A stretch of DNA of 63,192 nt from Anaerohalosphaeraceae bacterium. Lineage in GTDB: Bacteria; Planctomycetota; Phycisphaerae; Sedimentisphaerales; Anaerohalosphaeraceae. The notes beneath the pieces are model-generated. The model was not told the DNA's origin. It saw only the letters and a program-made list of their open reading frames with translations, and made no database searches. Below, in pieces: positions 25,484-34,739 of this stretch (position 1 is the first letter of the stretch; each line of letters opens with the position of its first letter). Made by a program: the position numbers and the translations under genes. The stretch lies in the NCBI GenBank assembly GCA_037479115.1, contig JBBFLK010000018.1, positions 1 through 63,192 of the forward strand. Reading direction: 5' to 3'.

Positions 25484-26167
25484 ATGCAGACTTCCTGGGT
25501 CATTACAATTGACGGTCCGGCCGGTGCGGGCAAGAGCACTATTGCGCGAATGCTCGCGGAGCGGCTGGGAGCGGTGTTTCTGGATACAGGGGCTATGTAT
25601 CGGGCCCTCACGGCGGCGGCCATGGATAAAGGCGTCGATTTGGAGGATGTTGAATCGCTGCTGAAGGTGTTCGAGACTACTCGTTTCCAGTTCGAACACG
25701 ACGGGCAGGTGCTTCGGGTGCTGGTGGACGGGCAGGACTATACGCAGCGGATTCGTTCGCCGGAGGTTACGGAAAAGGTTCGCTATGCGGCCTGCCAGCC
25801 GGCCGTCCGGAGCCGGCTGGTTCAGATGCAGCAGGATTTTGCCCGCCGTTTTCCCAAAGTGGTTACGGAAGGGCGGGATCAGGGTACGGTGGTTTTTCCG
25901 CACGCGAAATGGAAGTTCTTTCTCGATGCGGATGCCGCGGAACGGGCCCGACGGCGCCAGAAAGATTTGGCCCAAAGCGGAACATACGTGAGTCTGGAAG
26001 AACTGAAAGAGCAGATTGAGAATCGGGATGCTTCAGACCGAAACCGTTCCGTAGGCCCCTTGACGGCGGCAGCGGATGCCGTTGTCATTGATACCACCCC
26101 TCTGACGGCGCAGGAAGTTGTGGAAAAGATTCTTCAGATTGTAGGAAGCGGCGATGGCGGAAGCTGA
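25484..26167 (+). CDS. cmk: Cytidylate kinase
   Basis: 227 residues from ATG 25484 (a GTG three codons upstream is equally possible). GPAGAGKS at residues 11-18 is the P-loop; DTGAMYRALT and TEGRDQGTVVFP bind CMP and nucleotide; ERARRRQKDL is the lid. It phosphorylates CMP and dCMP. It begins the cmk-plsC-ispH-rpsA cluster; the plsC start lies 14 bases inside its end. Confidence 0.93.
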   Translation: MQTSWVITIDGPAGAGKSTIARMLAERLGAVFLDTGAMYRALTAAAMDKGVDLEDVESLLKVFETTRFQFEHDGQVLRVLVDGQDYTQRIRSPEVTEKVRYAACQPAVRSRLVQMQQDFARRFPKVVTEGRDQGTVVFPHAKWKFFLDADAAERARRRQKDLAQSGTYVSLEELKEQIENRDASDRNRSVGPLTAAADAVVIDTTPLTAQEVVEKILQIVGSGDGGS

Positions 26168-26846
26168 TATCCTGGACAGCTGGGGCGGACGTTTGTGGCG
26201 CAGAATCGCTCAGTTTCTTACCGTGAGCGTTTCTTCGCTATTGTATCGCGTTCGAGTCTTCGGCAAAGAGAATGTGCCAGCGGAAGGCCCCATTTTGGTC
26301 CTGTGCAATCATCAGAGTTTTCTGGACCCGATGTTCAGCCAATCCTGGGTTCGGCGTCCGTTTTTGTTTGTGGCTCGGGAAACGCTCTTCCGCGGATTCT
26401 TCGGCCGGCTGATTTATTCGCTGGGCGCGATTCCTATTCGACAGGGTCAGGCGGATATCCGCTCAATCCGTACCGTGATTGAGTCCTTAAAAAAGGGCCG
26501 GGCGATTTGTCTGTATCCGGAGGGCAGCCGCACATATGACGGACGAATAGCGGTGATTAAGCCGGGTTTCGGGCTTATCAGTCGGCGGGCTCGGGCCCCG
26601 ATTGTGCCGATGGTGATTGACGGGGCGTTTGAATGCTGGCCGCGGACACAAAAACGGCCCCGGCTGACGGGCCGTGTCGGCGTGCTGTACGGCAAACCGA
26701 TTTCTCCCGAACACGTGGAACAGGCGGGCGATGAGGCCTTTGCGGAGGAGCTGACCGCTCTGCTTCGTCAGATGCACAATGAACTTCGAGCCAAAATGGG
26801 CCGGCCGCCTTTGGATTATTCCACGCCGGTGCCCACCGATTGGTAA
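26154..26846 (+). CDS. plsC: 1-acyl-sn-glycerol-3-phosphate acyltransferase
   Basis: 230 residues. The acyltransferase motifs are NHQSFLDP (residues 52-59, catalytic His-Asp), the FGRLIYSLGAIPIRQ block, YPEGSRTYDG (EGSR from residue 123) and APIVPMVIDG. An N-terminal amphipathic/hydrophobic stretch would place it at the inner face of the membrane, where it makes phosphatidic acid. The gene overlaps cmk by 14 bases, so the two are probably coupled. Confidence 0.9.
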   Translation: MAEADILDSWGGRLWRRIAQFLTVSVSSLLYRVRVFGKENVPAEGPILVLCNHQSFLDPMFSQSWVRRPFLFVARETLFRGFFGRLIYSLGAIPIRQGQADIRSIRTVIESLKKGRAICLYPEGSRTYDGRIAVIKPGFGLISRRARAPIVPMVIDGAFECWPRTQKRPRLTGRVGVLYGKPISPEHVEQAGDEAFAEELTALLRQMHNELRAKMGRPPLDYSTPVPTDW

Positions 26847-26855
26847 GGAATCCCG

Positions 26856-27707
26856 ATGAAGGTCCTCCTGGCGGAAAAATGCGGGTTTTGCCCCGGTGTT
26901 CGAAATGCCATCAAGCTGGCCCAGAAGACCCTGGCGGAAGAAAAAGAGGTCTATTGTCTGGGGCCGATTATCCACAATGAAGACGTCGTGCGGCGGCTTT
27001 CGGAGGCAGGTCTGAAGACCGTTTCCTCCATCGATGAAGTCCATTCCGGGACGGTTTTAATCCGTTCCCACGGGGCGACGCTGGAGGAACTGGACAAAAT
27101 CAAGCGAAAAGGTCTGAAAATTGTCGATGCCACGTGCGTGCTTGTCAAACGGGTCCAGCAGATAGCCCGGACATTAAATGAAGAGGGGTATCGTGCTATC
27201 ATCGTTGGAGACAAAAATCATCCGGAAGTAAAGGCCGTTGTGGGTTCTGCGCCGGATGTCCGGGTTGTCGCCGGGCCGAATGATTTGGATAACTTAAGTA
27301 CCAATGAGAGGTTAGGCCTGATTTGCCAAACCACGCAGAGCCCGGATTATTTTGCAGAGACGGCAGCGGCGATTCTCAAGAAGGGCTTTTCGGAACTAAA
27401 GATTATTAATACACTATGTCGGGAAACTATGGCCCGTCAGGAGGCAGCCGTCAAACTGTGTCGGCAGGTGGATGTGATGTTTGTGCTGGGGGGGCTGCAT
27501 AGCGCCAACACGAAAAAACTGGCCGAACTGTGCAAAAAGCACAATCCGCAAACGTTTCATTTGCAAAACTGGCAGGAACTTGATAAAAGAATACTTTCCG
27601 GAAAACGGACCGCAGGCGTTACCGCCGGAGCTTCGACTCCGGACTGGGTCATCGAAGACTTTGTCAGACATCTGCAGGAATACTCTCCGGAAGAACCGGC
27701 TCTTTGA
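26856..27707 (+). CDS. ispH: 4-hydroxy-3-methylbut-2-enyl diphosphate reductase
   Basis: 283 residues. It makes IPP and DMAPP in the last step of the MEP pathway. The 4Fe-4S ligands are Cys in CGFCPGVRNA (residue 12), DATCVLVK (94) and NTLCRETM (188). The family motifs NHPEVKAVVG, CQTTQSP and GGLHSANTKKLAELC are present; the last usually reads GGxNSxNT, so the His for Asn/Ser change is a minor variation. It starts 9 bases after plsC. Confidence 0.93.
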   Translation: MKVLLAEKCGFCPGVRNAIKLAQKTLAEEKEVYCLGPIIHNEDVVRRLSEAGLKTVSSIDEVHSGTVLIRSHGATLEELDKIKRKGLKIVDATCVLVKRVQQIARTLNEEGYRAIIVGDKNHPEVKAVVGSAPDVRVVAGPNDLDNLSTNERLGLICQTTQSPDYFAETAAAILKKGFSELKIINTLCRETMARQEAAVKLCRQVDVMFVLGGLHSANTKKLAELCKKHNPQTFHLQNWQELDKRILSGKRTAGVTAGASTPDWVIEDFVRHLQEYSPEEPAL

Positions 27708-27841
27708 GAAGGTGCAAAGACCGTCGGCTGTGTGGGCCGGCGGCAAGGAATAAATTAACCCGGGATGCAGAAAGCCCGGCGGCGTACATGTGGGGCGCCG
27801 TCGGTGCGGTTTGAACAGACTCCACAAGAGACGGATTTTTT

Positions 27842-29635
27842 ATGGTAGACAGAAACATTATCAGCAAGCTCGGTCTGACGGCCGAGGAACTCGAAAAACA
27901 AGTCAGTGAAATCTTTACGGATGAGCATGACAAGCTGCTCGGCGAGGTTCTGGATAAGAATGTGGAAGCCCTCGTTCCGGGCACGATTGTCAAAGGGCGG
28001 ATTATCACCCAGCTGGGCAATGATGTGATTGTCGAGCTGGGCTTAAAGAGCGAAGGCATTGTGGATGCTTCGGAATTTGATGACCCGTCTGAAATTCAGC
28101 CGGGCAGGGAAATCGAGGTGCTTCTGGAGGAAGTGGATGCCGAGGGGTCGATTCTGCTGTCCAAGCGGAAGGCCGATCGGATTCGCGGCTGGGAGCATGT
28201 GATTACACATCACAAAGAGGGCGATATCGTCAAGGGAGTTGTCAGCCGCCGCATCAAGGGCGGTCTGCTGGTGGATATCGGCGTGCCGGTCTTCCTGCCC
28301 GCTTCGCAGGTGGACATCCGCAAGCCCGGCGACATCAGCCGGTTTATCGGGCAGGAAATTGAGTGCAAGATTCTCAAGATTGATACGGAAAACCACAATA
28401 TTGTCGTGTCCCGCCGGAAGATTATTGAAGAGAATCGGCAGGCCAACAAAGAAAAACTGCTGGCGGAACTGGAAGTCGGCCAGCTCCGCAAGGGCGTGGT
28501 CAAGAACATCGCCGATTTCGGCGTCTTTATCGACTTGGGCGGTCTGGACGGCCTGCTGCATATTTCGGATATGAGCTGGGGCCGCATCTCTCATCCGTCC
28601 GAAATGGTGCAGATGGACCAGGAAATCGAGTGCGTGGTCATCGGCATCGACCGGCAGGCCGAAAAGGTTTCGCTGGGACTGAAGCAGAAGACCCCCAGCC
28701 CGTGGGAAACGGTCGCTCAGCGGTATCCGGTCGGCAGCCGGGTAAAGGGCACGGTGGTCAATATTATGAATTACGGGGCCTTTGTGCGGCTGGAAGAAGG
28801 CGTTGAGGGCCTCATTCACATCAGCGAGATGAGCTGGACCAAGCGGATTGCCCATCCGGCGGATATCCTGCAGGTCGGCCAGGAAGTCGAGGTGGCCGTG
28901 CTGGACATCAACAAGGAAAAGCAGGAGATTTCGCTGGGCTTAAAGCAGCTGGAAACCAACCCGTGGTCGATTGCCGGCCAGAAATATCCGGTCGGGACGA
29001 TTGTGACCACGAAGGTGACCAGTCTGACCAACTACGGGGCCTTTGTGGAAATCGAGCCGGGCATTGACGGGCTGATTCATATTTCCGACCTGAGCTGGAC
29101 GAAGAAGTACAACCACCCCGGCGAGTGCCTCCAGAAGGGCCAGGAAGTCAAGTGCGTGGTGCTCGAAATGGATGAAGAGAAGCACCGCATTTCGCTGGGC
29201 ATCAAGCAGCTGACGGAAGACCCGTGGGTTCGGGCGATTCCGGAAAAGTATATTCCGGGACAGATTGTCCGCGGTGTGGTGACCAAGCTGACCAACTTCG
29301 GCGTCTTTGTGGAGCTGGAGCCGGATTTGGAGGGGCTGCTTCATATTTCCGAGCTGTCCGACGAGAAGGTCGAGTCTCCGCAGGATGTCGTCAAGATCGG
29401 CGATGTGCTGGAGGTGAAGATTCTTCGGGTGGATACGGAAGCCCGCAAGATCGGCCTTTCGCTGCGTCGGGTCCGCTGGGCGGCGGAAGACCAGGCGGCC
29501 TCTGCCGGCGGCGAAGAGAAGAAATCCTCCTCGGAAGGCAAGCCGGAAACCCCGACTCGCCGAGGCGGTCTGGACGGCACGCTGATGCCCGGACCGATGA
29601 AGATTTCGTCGGAAAACAGGCCGGAAAACGCCTGA
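27842..29635 (+). CDS. rpsA: Ribosomal protein S1, six S1 domains
   Basis: 597 residues. Six S1 RNA-binding repeats can be counted, beginning near VPGTIVKGRI, KEGDIVKGVV, EVGQLRKGVV, PVGSRVKGTV, PVGTIVTTKV and IPGQIVRGVV. The last four carry the strong GLLHISDMSW-type signature. A charged low-complexity tail ends the protein. S1 binds mRNA leaders on the 30S subunit. The 134-base gap before it may hold its own promoter. A strong terminator follows at 29666-29700. Confidence 0.95.
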   Translation: MVDRNIISKLGLTAEELEKQVSEIFTDEHDKLLGEVLDKNVEALVPGTIVKGRIITQLGNDVIVELGLKSEGIVDASEFDDPSEIQPGREIEVLLEEVDAEGSILLSKRKADRIRGWEHVITHHKEGDIVKGVVSRRIKGGLLVDIGVPVFLPASQVDIRKPGDISRFIGQEIECKILKIDTENHNIVVSRRKIIEENRQANKEKLLAELEVGQLRKGVVKNIADFGVFIDLGGLDGLLHISDMSWGRISHPSEMVQMDQEIECVVIGIDRQAEKVSLGLKQKTPSPWETVAQRYPVGSRVKGTVVNIMNYGAFVRLEEGVEGLIHISEMSWTKRIAHPADILQVGQEVEVAVLDINKEKQEISLGLKQLETNPWSIAGQKYPVGTIVTTKVTSLTNYGAFVEIEPGIDGLIHISDLSWTKKYNHPGECLQKGQEVKCVVLEMDEEKHRISLGIKQLTEDPWVRAIPEKYIPGQIVRGVVTKLTNFGVFVELEPDLEGLLHISELSDEKVESPQDVVKIGDVLEVKILRVDTEARKIGLSLRRVRWAAEDQAASAGGEEKKSSSEGKPETPTRRGGLDGTLMPGPMKISSENRPENA

Positions 29636-29665
29636 TGGCTTGCTGGATTGTCTGCTGACATTCAA

Positions 29666-29700
29666 GCGCCGCGTTCGAACGAGAGCGCGGCGTTTTTTTT
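29666..29700 (+). terminator. Intrinsic terminator after rpsA
   Basis: Stem GCGCCGCG / CGCGGCG (29667-29673 with 29686-29692) followed by eight T residues. Confidence 0.8.
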
Positions 29701-29746
29701 GGGTCTCGGGCGAGATTTTCAGCGGCAAACGATCATTTGGAAGGAT

Positions 29747-30484
29747 ATGGAACAGACCATTTCGACAGCGGGTTGGGTGATGTTGGCGTTTTGCGGCTTG
29801 CTGGTCGGGCTGTCCAAGACGGCGCTGCCGGGTGCAGGGATTCTGGCGGTGCCGCTGGCGGCGATGGCGGTGCCCGCGCGGGCTTCGGTCGGTCTGCTGC
29901 TGCCGCTGCTGATTTTTGCCGATTTGTTTGCGGCGGCATATTACCGCCGACAGGCCCAGTGGTCTTGTCTGCTGCGGCTGCTGCCGGCGGCGCTGCTGGG
30001 CATTGCGGCGGGGTTTGTCCTGATGCAGCGTCTGGATGACCGCCGGCTGGCGCCGCTGATTGGGCTTGTGGTTCTCGCGATGCTGGTGCTGAAGGCCCGC
30101 GGCTTTTCTTCCAACGGCGACAGGCCGCCGTCCGGACGTCTGTTTGCGTATGCGATGGGCTTTGCCGCGGGGGTGACGACGCTTCTGGCCAATGCGGCGG
30201 GCCCTGTGATGACGCTGTATCTGCTTTCGATGAAGCTGGACAAGGACAAGTTCGTCGGCACCTCCGCCTGGTTCTTCTTTGTGGTTAACTGGGTGAAGGT
30301 GCCGTTTCTGCATCATCTGGGGCTGATTACGCCGCAGTCCCTGCTGGCGGATGTGTACGTTTTTCCCGTTGTTGCACTCGGGGCGGTCGGGGGCATCATC
30401 CTGCTGCGGCATATTCCGCAGCGGCTGTTTGAACTCCTCACGGTGGTGCTGGCCGCCGCGGCGGCCGTCAAACTGCTTTTCTGA
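29747..30484 (+). CDS. TauE/SafE-family membrane permease
   Basis: 245 residues with about eight hydrophobic spans. The family's repeated motif appears as GLLVGLSKTALPGAGILAVPL near the N-terminus and GFAAGVTTLLANAAGPVMTLYLL in the second half, with LDKDKFVGTSAWFFFVVN between. TauE/SafE proteins export sulfite or organosulfonates; the substrate here is not evident. ATG 29747 is chosen for the hydrophobic start; GGAAGG is very close to it (about two bases). It follows the rpsA terminator. Confidence 0.85.
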   Translation: MEQTISTAGWVMLAFCGLLVGLSKTALPGAGILAVPLAAMAVPARASVGLLLPLLIFADLFAAAYYRRQAQWSCLLRLLPAALLGIAAGFVLMQRLDDRRLAPLIGLVVLAMLVLKARGFSSNGDRPPSGRLFAYAMGFAAGVTTLLANAAGPVMTLYLLSMKLDKDKFVGTSAWFFFVVNWVKVPFLHHLGLITPQSLLADVYVFPVVALGAVGGIILLRHIPQRLFELLTVVLAAAAAVKLLF

Positions 30485-30772
30485 CTTCGAGATACCGAGC
30501 TGCTAACAAGCAGAAAGCGAAAGTCAGGAAAAAGAAGAAATGGCTGTCCGAGCCTGCGAGGGAATCAGCTCCGGGCGCAAGCCTGGGGAGAAGGGACAAC
30601 GCATCGATCTCTTTCCCACACCCTTGCGGGTGCGGCTATCCCATAGCGCCCGCTGCGCGGGCTCAAAAATCCGCTTGCCGTCATTCCCCGGCCTGCCGTC
30701 ATTCCCCGGCCTGTCGTCATTCCCCGGTCTGTCGTCATTCCCCAGTCTGTCGTCATTCCCCAGTCTGTCGTC

Positions 30773-30792
30773 ATTCCCGCGAAGGCGGGAAT
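30773..30792. repeat. Inverted repeat, dRS3-like, copy 1
   Basis: ATTCCCGC and GCGGGAAT around GAAG. Same form as the dispersed ATTCCC-N8-GGGAAT elements known from Neisseria (dRS3) and seen in many other genomes. Confidence 0.8.
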
Positions 30793-30992
30793 CCAGGGTT
30801 TTTTATCGATCTTTTCCCCACGGGCTGGCGCCTGTGGTTATCGTACAGCGCCCGCTGCGCGGGCTCAAAAATCCGCTTGCCGTCATTCCCCGGCCTGTCG
30901 TCATTCCCCGGCCTGTCGTCATTCCCCGGTCTGTCGTCATTCCCCGGTCTGTCGTCATTCCCCGGCCTGTCGTCATTCCCCAGTCTGTCGTC

Positions 30993-31012
30993 ATTCCCGC
31001 GAAGGCGGGAAT
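30993..31012. repeat. Inverted repeat, dRS3-like, copy 2
   Basis: Identical 20-bp element, 220 bp after copy 1 and again directly after an 18-bp array. Confidence 0.8.
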
Positions 31013-31155
31013 CCAGGGTTTTTTATCGATCTTTTCCCCACACCCTTGCGGGTGCGGCTATCCCATAGCGCCCGCTGCGCGGGTTCAAAAATCCGCTTGT
31101 CATTCCCCGGCCTGTCGTCATTCCCCAGTCTGTCGTCATTCCCCGGTCTGTCGTC

Positions 31156-31175
31156 ATTCCCGCGAAGGCGGGAAT
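31156..31175. repeat. Inverted repeat, dRS3-like, copy 3
   Basis: Identical 20-bp element, 163 bp after copy 2. The shorter distance is explained mainly by three instead of six minisatellite copies. Confidence 0.8.
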
Positions 31176-31242
31176 CCAGGGTTTTTTATCGATCTTTTCC
31201 CCTCGCCATGGCGGGCGAGGCTTTCATTCTGCTGTCTTTGAA

Positions 31243-34200
31243 TTATTCTTTCTCCGCAAGGACAGTCACGGGTCCCAGAAGCCCGGAGGGCTCCAGCCGC
31301 CAGTCGCGCCGGACGGTAATGTTGGTTTTGGTGCGGCGCTGGTCAGGCGGCAGGTCCCGGTCGCCGATGAGCCGATTGCGCCAGGAGTTGACCACTTCCA
31401 CTTCGAGCACATTGACGCCGTTTTTCAGCACGGAGGTGATATCCGCCTGAAACGGCGGTGTCCAGAGAATCCCCAGCTCTTTGCCGTTGAGCGTCACTTT
31501 GGCGATGCCGACATCTTCCACGCGTCCGAGGTCCAGCCGATATTCCCGGCCGGGCTGAAGGGGCTTTTCGAGCTGGAAGCTTTTCTTATAGACCGCCGCC
31601 CCGGAGTAGAAACGCACGCCTTCCTGCTCGTGCTGGCTCCAGTCGAGCAGGTCGGGAAAGACGATTTCCTCCGGGCCGCCCCAATTGGGGTCAAAAGAAA
31701 CCAGCCAGGGGCCGGTGAGAGTCTGGACAGTCAAATACTCCTTATAATTGGCTGCAGGAGCCGACTGCGCAGCCGCCGACGGCTGAAATACAACAAAGAT
31801 GGAACCGTACGGGCCGAAGCGCAGCGGCACCTCGATGCGTCCGTCCGTCTGCCGGAAGGCGGCGGGTCTGACCTGTCCGCTGACAGGGTCCCACAGCTGC
31901 GGTGTTTTGCCGCTGATTCGGAAACGGCAGTCGGCCGTCACGACAGCTTCCGTCTGGTTGGAGACAAAATACACATCTGCATCCTCGCGGGTATAGTGAA
32001 TGTAGTCCAGCTGCACATTGGAGTCGGCACTGGAAAATTCGAAGTCGGGACGAATGCGGTCTTCGAGCAGGACCTGGCGTGCGGTCTTGCCCCAGATGAG
32101 CCGGCCGGTGCCGATGGTGCGCTGACCGGCAGGCGGGGTCACTTCGCCCCACAGCTGATCGGTCAGCTGCTCGAAACGCTGCCGGGCCGACAGTCCGCCG
32201 ACCAGGGAAACCATCCGTTCCGGACGCTCACAGAGGACCGTTGCCCCCTGACGAAGCAGTTCGTTGACTTTTTCGAGGGCCTCAAGCGAAAGGACTTTGT
32301 GATCAGGCATGACCAGCAGATGATAAGAGATGCCGCCAGGAACGACGATTTTGCCGGAGCGGACTTTCAGTTTGGCCAGAATGACTTCATCCGTGATGTC
32401 ATAGTCGAATCCGGGCAGGACTTTGGCCGGGTCGTCTTCCTTGAGCCGGGCGATGTTGGGCACATGATCGCCGTAATAATACAGCACATCCGCCACAAAT
32501 CTGCCTTTGCGGAGCATATATTGGCAGCGGTTGATGTACTGCATAAAGGGGATGGAATGATGCCACCAGGTCACCTGCGGGTTGACGTGGGTGCCCGCAA
32601 AATACTCTTGTCCGGGAATGCCCATCTCTTTGGGCGAGCAGGTGAAGGTGTGGAAGAAAATCTGATTCAGTCCGGCGCAGAACTCGTGGTCCATGGCGGG
32701 TTTCATCGTCTTCCAGAGCACATCGTTCCAGTGGCGTCCGATGGTGGTAAAGGACTCGGCGGCGACGATTTCTTTGCCGTAAATGTGCGCGGCGGCGGCC
32801 GCCTGCTTGACGAAGAAACGCACTTCCGGTGTGGGACGATGGGGGGAGGGCGACCAGAACTCGGACATGACGATATCGCTCTTGCCGTAATTTTTGATGC
32901 CGTCAATCGGGCCTGCGTGCGGACCGGCGGATTCGGGCTGAATCTGGAGATTGTGTTTGTGGGCTAATTCCGCAAAAACCGCATAGTGATTGTCGGCTAC
33001 ACAGTCGCCCAGCGTCTTGCGGAAGTCGGCCAGGAAGGCGTTGGACACTTGGCGGCTTTCGATAATCTTGCCGGCGATGACGGGAAGATACGGAATGGGG
33101 TCGTAGCCGCGGTATTTTTTGAAGTCTTCGGCAAAACGGTCCGACCAGTTCATTCCGCCGCATTCCCAGCTGTCGGTCTCCAGCTGCTTAAGGACGGTGC
33201 CTTTGAGGGGGCCTGCGGCTTCCAATAACGGCTCCACCACCTCGTTCCAGTAGCGTTCAAAAGCGCTGCGGCTGAGGTAATCGATTACCATGCCCTGCCA
33301 GCCGCCGCTGGAGGTGGAGACGCGGGCATCGGTGGGCGTATAGCCGAAACGCAGCACCGTCCAGGTGCCGGCGGGTACGGTCCACGTGAGCGTGCCGTCG
33401 GCCGACAGATGGTCTGTCAGGTTGAGGATGTCCTGCAGAGAGGCGTCTTCTTCCCCTTCCACAGAAGGAATATCATCCAGCAGGAACCGGCAGTCCGGAG
33501 CGGACATCCCCAATTCATCGTGCATAATTTTCAGCTGCAGATTCTGAATGCCCGGGCGGGAGATGGTTCCGGTGATGGGTTTTTTGTTTTCATCGAGCCA
33601 ATGCAGTTCGGCCACCTGGACATTGCGAGGCCGGTCGGGATGCCGCAGGTCATAGGCCTCTTCAAAAAGGATGCGGAAGACAGTGCCGGTTTGTTTTCCG
33701 AATTCGATTGTTTTTGTTTTGCCGTCTTCGATGGAGACGGCCTCAAGCGGAGGATTTTCATCAATTTGGATGCGGACTCTTTTGGGACCGTAGCCGGGCC
33801 GGCCCAGGATTTGTGCACCGGTGATGACAATGGGTTTTTCAAAGGTAAACTGAAGCCACTGGGGCTTTTCAGCGGAGGGCCCTTGTCCGGGTTCGGTGCC
33901 GCCGCTGACCCAGAAGGTATCCGGATTGCCGTCAAAGACGAGGGCGGCGGGATAATCCTGCTGAGCAGAACTGCTTTGGACCGTCCAATGGATGTCGGAG
34001 GGCTTGTGCTGCTTCAAAGGAAAAGCCAGCACAGCAATGTCCCGATACCAATTCCGGTTTTCGGGCATCGGCAGTTTCTGTTTGTACTGCTGCGGGCCCT
34101 CAATCTGCACTTCGGACCAGGTCAGGTGTTTGGCGGCAAAATCGGCCGTTACATTGGGACCGCCCAGATTCCAGCCGCTCTGGATAGACAGTCCCAATTC

Positions 34201-34527
34201 CAGCCCGAGCCGCTGGGCCTCCCGGAGGGCGTGTTGGTACAGTTTGACCCACTCCGGACTTCCAAAGAGCGGCCCGGCAGGGACCTGGGCATTGCCCCGC
34301 TGTTCAGCGCCTCCGGCATCAAAAATCATTGCCCCGCTGAATCCCTTGGCTTTCATCTCCTCCAGGTCGCGGGTGATGGCCTCGGCGGTGACGTTGCTGT
34401 TCAGCCACCACCACCAGCATCGCACTCCCGCCCAGGCGGGAGGATTTTGAAACTCCTGTTCAGACAAGACGGCAAATGTCGGCCCAACAAGTGTGCACAG
34501 CAGAAGCCAGCAAACGAGGCACCGCAT
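31243..34527 (-). CDS. Secreted GH106-type alpha-L-rhamnosidase
   Basis: 1094 residues. A signal peptide (RCLVCWLLLCTLVGPTFA) is followed by the GH106-type opening FQNPPAWAGVRCWWWWLNSNVTAEAITRDLEEMKAKG and GLELGLSIQSGWNLGGPNV. The central region has QPESAGPHAGPIDGIKNYGKSDI and FWSPSP, and the C-terminal 180 residues form a beta-sandwich sugar-binding module ending VEVVNSWRNRLIGDRDLP. GH106 enzymes remove alpha-L-rhamnose, including from rhamnogalacturonans, matching the pectin genes elsewhere. It is monocistronic and divergent from the kinase-like gene at 34740. Confidence 0.85.
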   Translation of the reverse strand: MRCLVCWLLLCTLVGPTFAVLSEQEFQNPPAWAGVRCWWWWLNSNVTAEAITRDLEEMKAKGFSGAMIFDAGGAEQRGNAQVPAGPLFGSPEWVKLYQHALREAQRLGLELGLSIQSGWNLGGPNVTADFAAKHLTWSEVQIEGPQQYKQKLPMPENRNWYRDIAVLAFPLKQHKPSDIHWTVQSSSAQQDYPAALVFDGNPDTFWVSGGTEPGQGPSAEKPQWLQFTFEKPIVITGAQILGRPGYGPKRVRIQIDENPPLEAVSIEDGKTKTIEFGKQTGTVFRILFEEAYDLRHPDRPRNVQVAELHWLDENKKPITGTISRPGIQNLQLKIMHDELGMSAPDCRFLLDDIPSVEGEEDASLQDILNLTDHLSADGTLTWTVPAGTWTVLRFGYTPTDARVSTSSGGWQGMVIDYLSRSAFERYWNEVVEPLLEAAGPLKGTVLKQLETDSWECGGMNWSDRFAEDFKKYRGYDPIPYLPVIAGKIIESRQVSNAFLADFRKTLGDCVADNHYAVFAELAHKHNLQIQPESAGPHAGPIDGIKNYGKSDIVMSEFWSPSPHRPTPEVRFFVKQAAAAAHIYGKEIVAAESFTTIGRHWNDVLWKTMKPAMDHEFCAGLNQIFFHTFTCSPKEMGIPGQEYFAGTHVNPQVTWWHHSIPFMQYINRCQYMLRKGRFVADVLYYYGDHVPNIARLKEDDPAKVLPGFDYDITDEVILAKLKVRSGKIVVPGGISYHLLVMPDHKVLSLEALEKVNELLRQGATVLCERPERMVSLVGGLSARQRFEQLTDQLWGEVTPPAGQRTIGTGRLIWGKTARQVLLEDRIRPDFEFSSADSNVQLDYIHYTREDADVYFVSNQTEAVVTADCRFRISGKTPQLWDPVSGQVRPAAFRQTDGRIEVPLRFGPYGSIFVVFQPSAAAQSAPAANYKEYLTVQTLTGPWLVSFDPNWGGPEEIVFPDLLDWSQHEQEGVRFYSGAAVYKKSFQLEKPLQPGREYRLDLGRVEDVGIAKVTLNGKELGILWTPPFQADITSVLKNGVNVLEVEVVNSWRNRLIGDRDLPPDQRRTKTNITVRRDWRLEPSGLLGPVTVLAEKE

Positions 34528-34671
34528 ATCTCTTCCCTTTCTTCCGGATGAACAAAAAAAGATTTTCTATCTTATATCATAATGCCAAACGGTATCCAGA
34601 ATTATTTGACTGAAAAACGGGCATGATTGCCTATTTTGACGGTGCATTCCGACCGAGAATTAGGGATTTTG

Positions 34672-34698
34672 TTGACAAAACTGAGGAATTCCGATAAT
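34672..34698 (+). promoter_or_regulatory. Promoter of the cytidylate-kinase-like gene
   Basis: Perfect TTGACA (34672-34677) and GATAAT (34693-34698), 15-bp spacing. It lies about 40 bases before the start codon and may also feed the V-ATPase operon. Confidence 0.6.
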
Positions 34699-34739
34699 TT
34701 ATCCGGTGATTTCTGCAAACCTATTAAAAGGAAGAACCA

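Larger units (their letters stand above)
30612..31205. repeat. Three composite repeat units containing an 18-bp minisatellite
   Basis: The region is three related blocks. Each has a GC-rich head (CCCGCTGCGCGGG palindrome, then CAAAAATCCGCTTG), an array of 18-bp units beginning GTCATTCCCC, one inverted repeat, and a tail GGTTTTTTATCGATCTTTTC. The array has 5 copies (30680-30769), 6 copies (30882-30989) and 3 copies (31099-31152). Units vary at one or two central positions (CGGCCTG, CGGTCTG, CAGTCTG). The reading frame that stays open through it is a by-product of the 18-bp period. Confidence 0.85.

Noticed and set aside
28940-30412. 490-codon frame antisense to rpsA and the TauE gene
   Set aside because: It spans two real genes and their terminator and is Arg/Gln-rich without any recognisable domain.
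30680-31152. Possible CRISPR array
   Set aside because: The 18-bp units are directly adjacent with no spacers, and no cas genes are present.
30540-31241. Open frame of 233 codons rich in SSFPGL repeats
   Set aside because: It is the translation of the 18-bp minisatellite, whose period keeps the frame open, and of the inverted repeats (which always read FPRRRES). No ribosome site or domain supports it.
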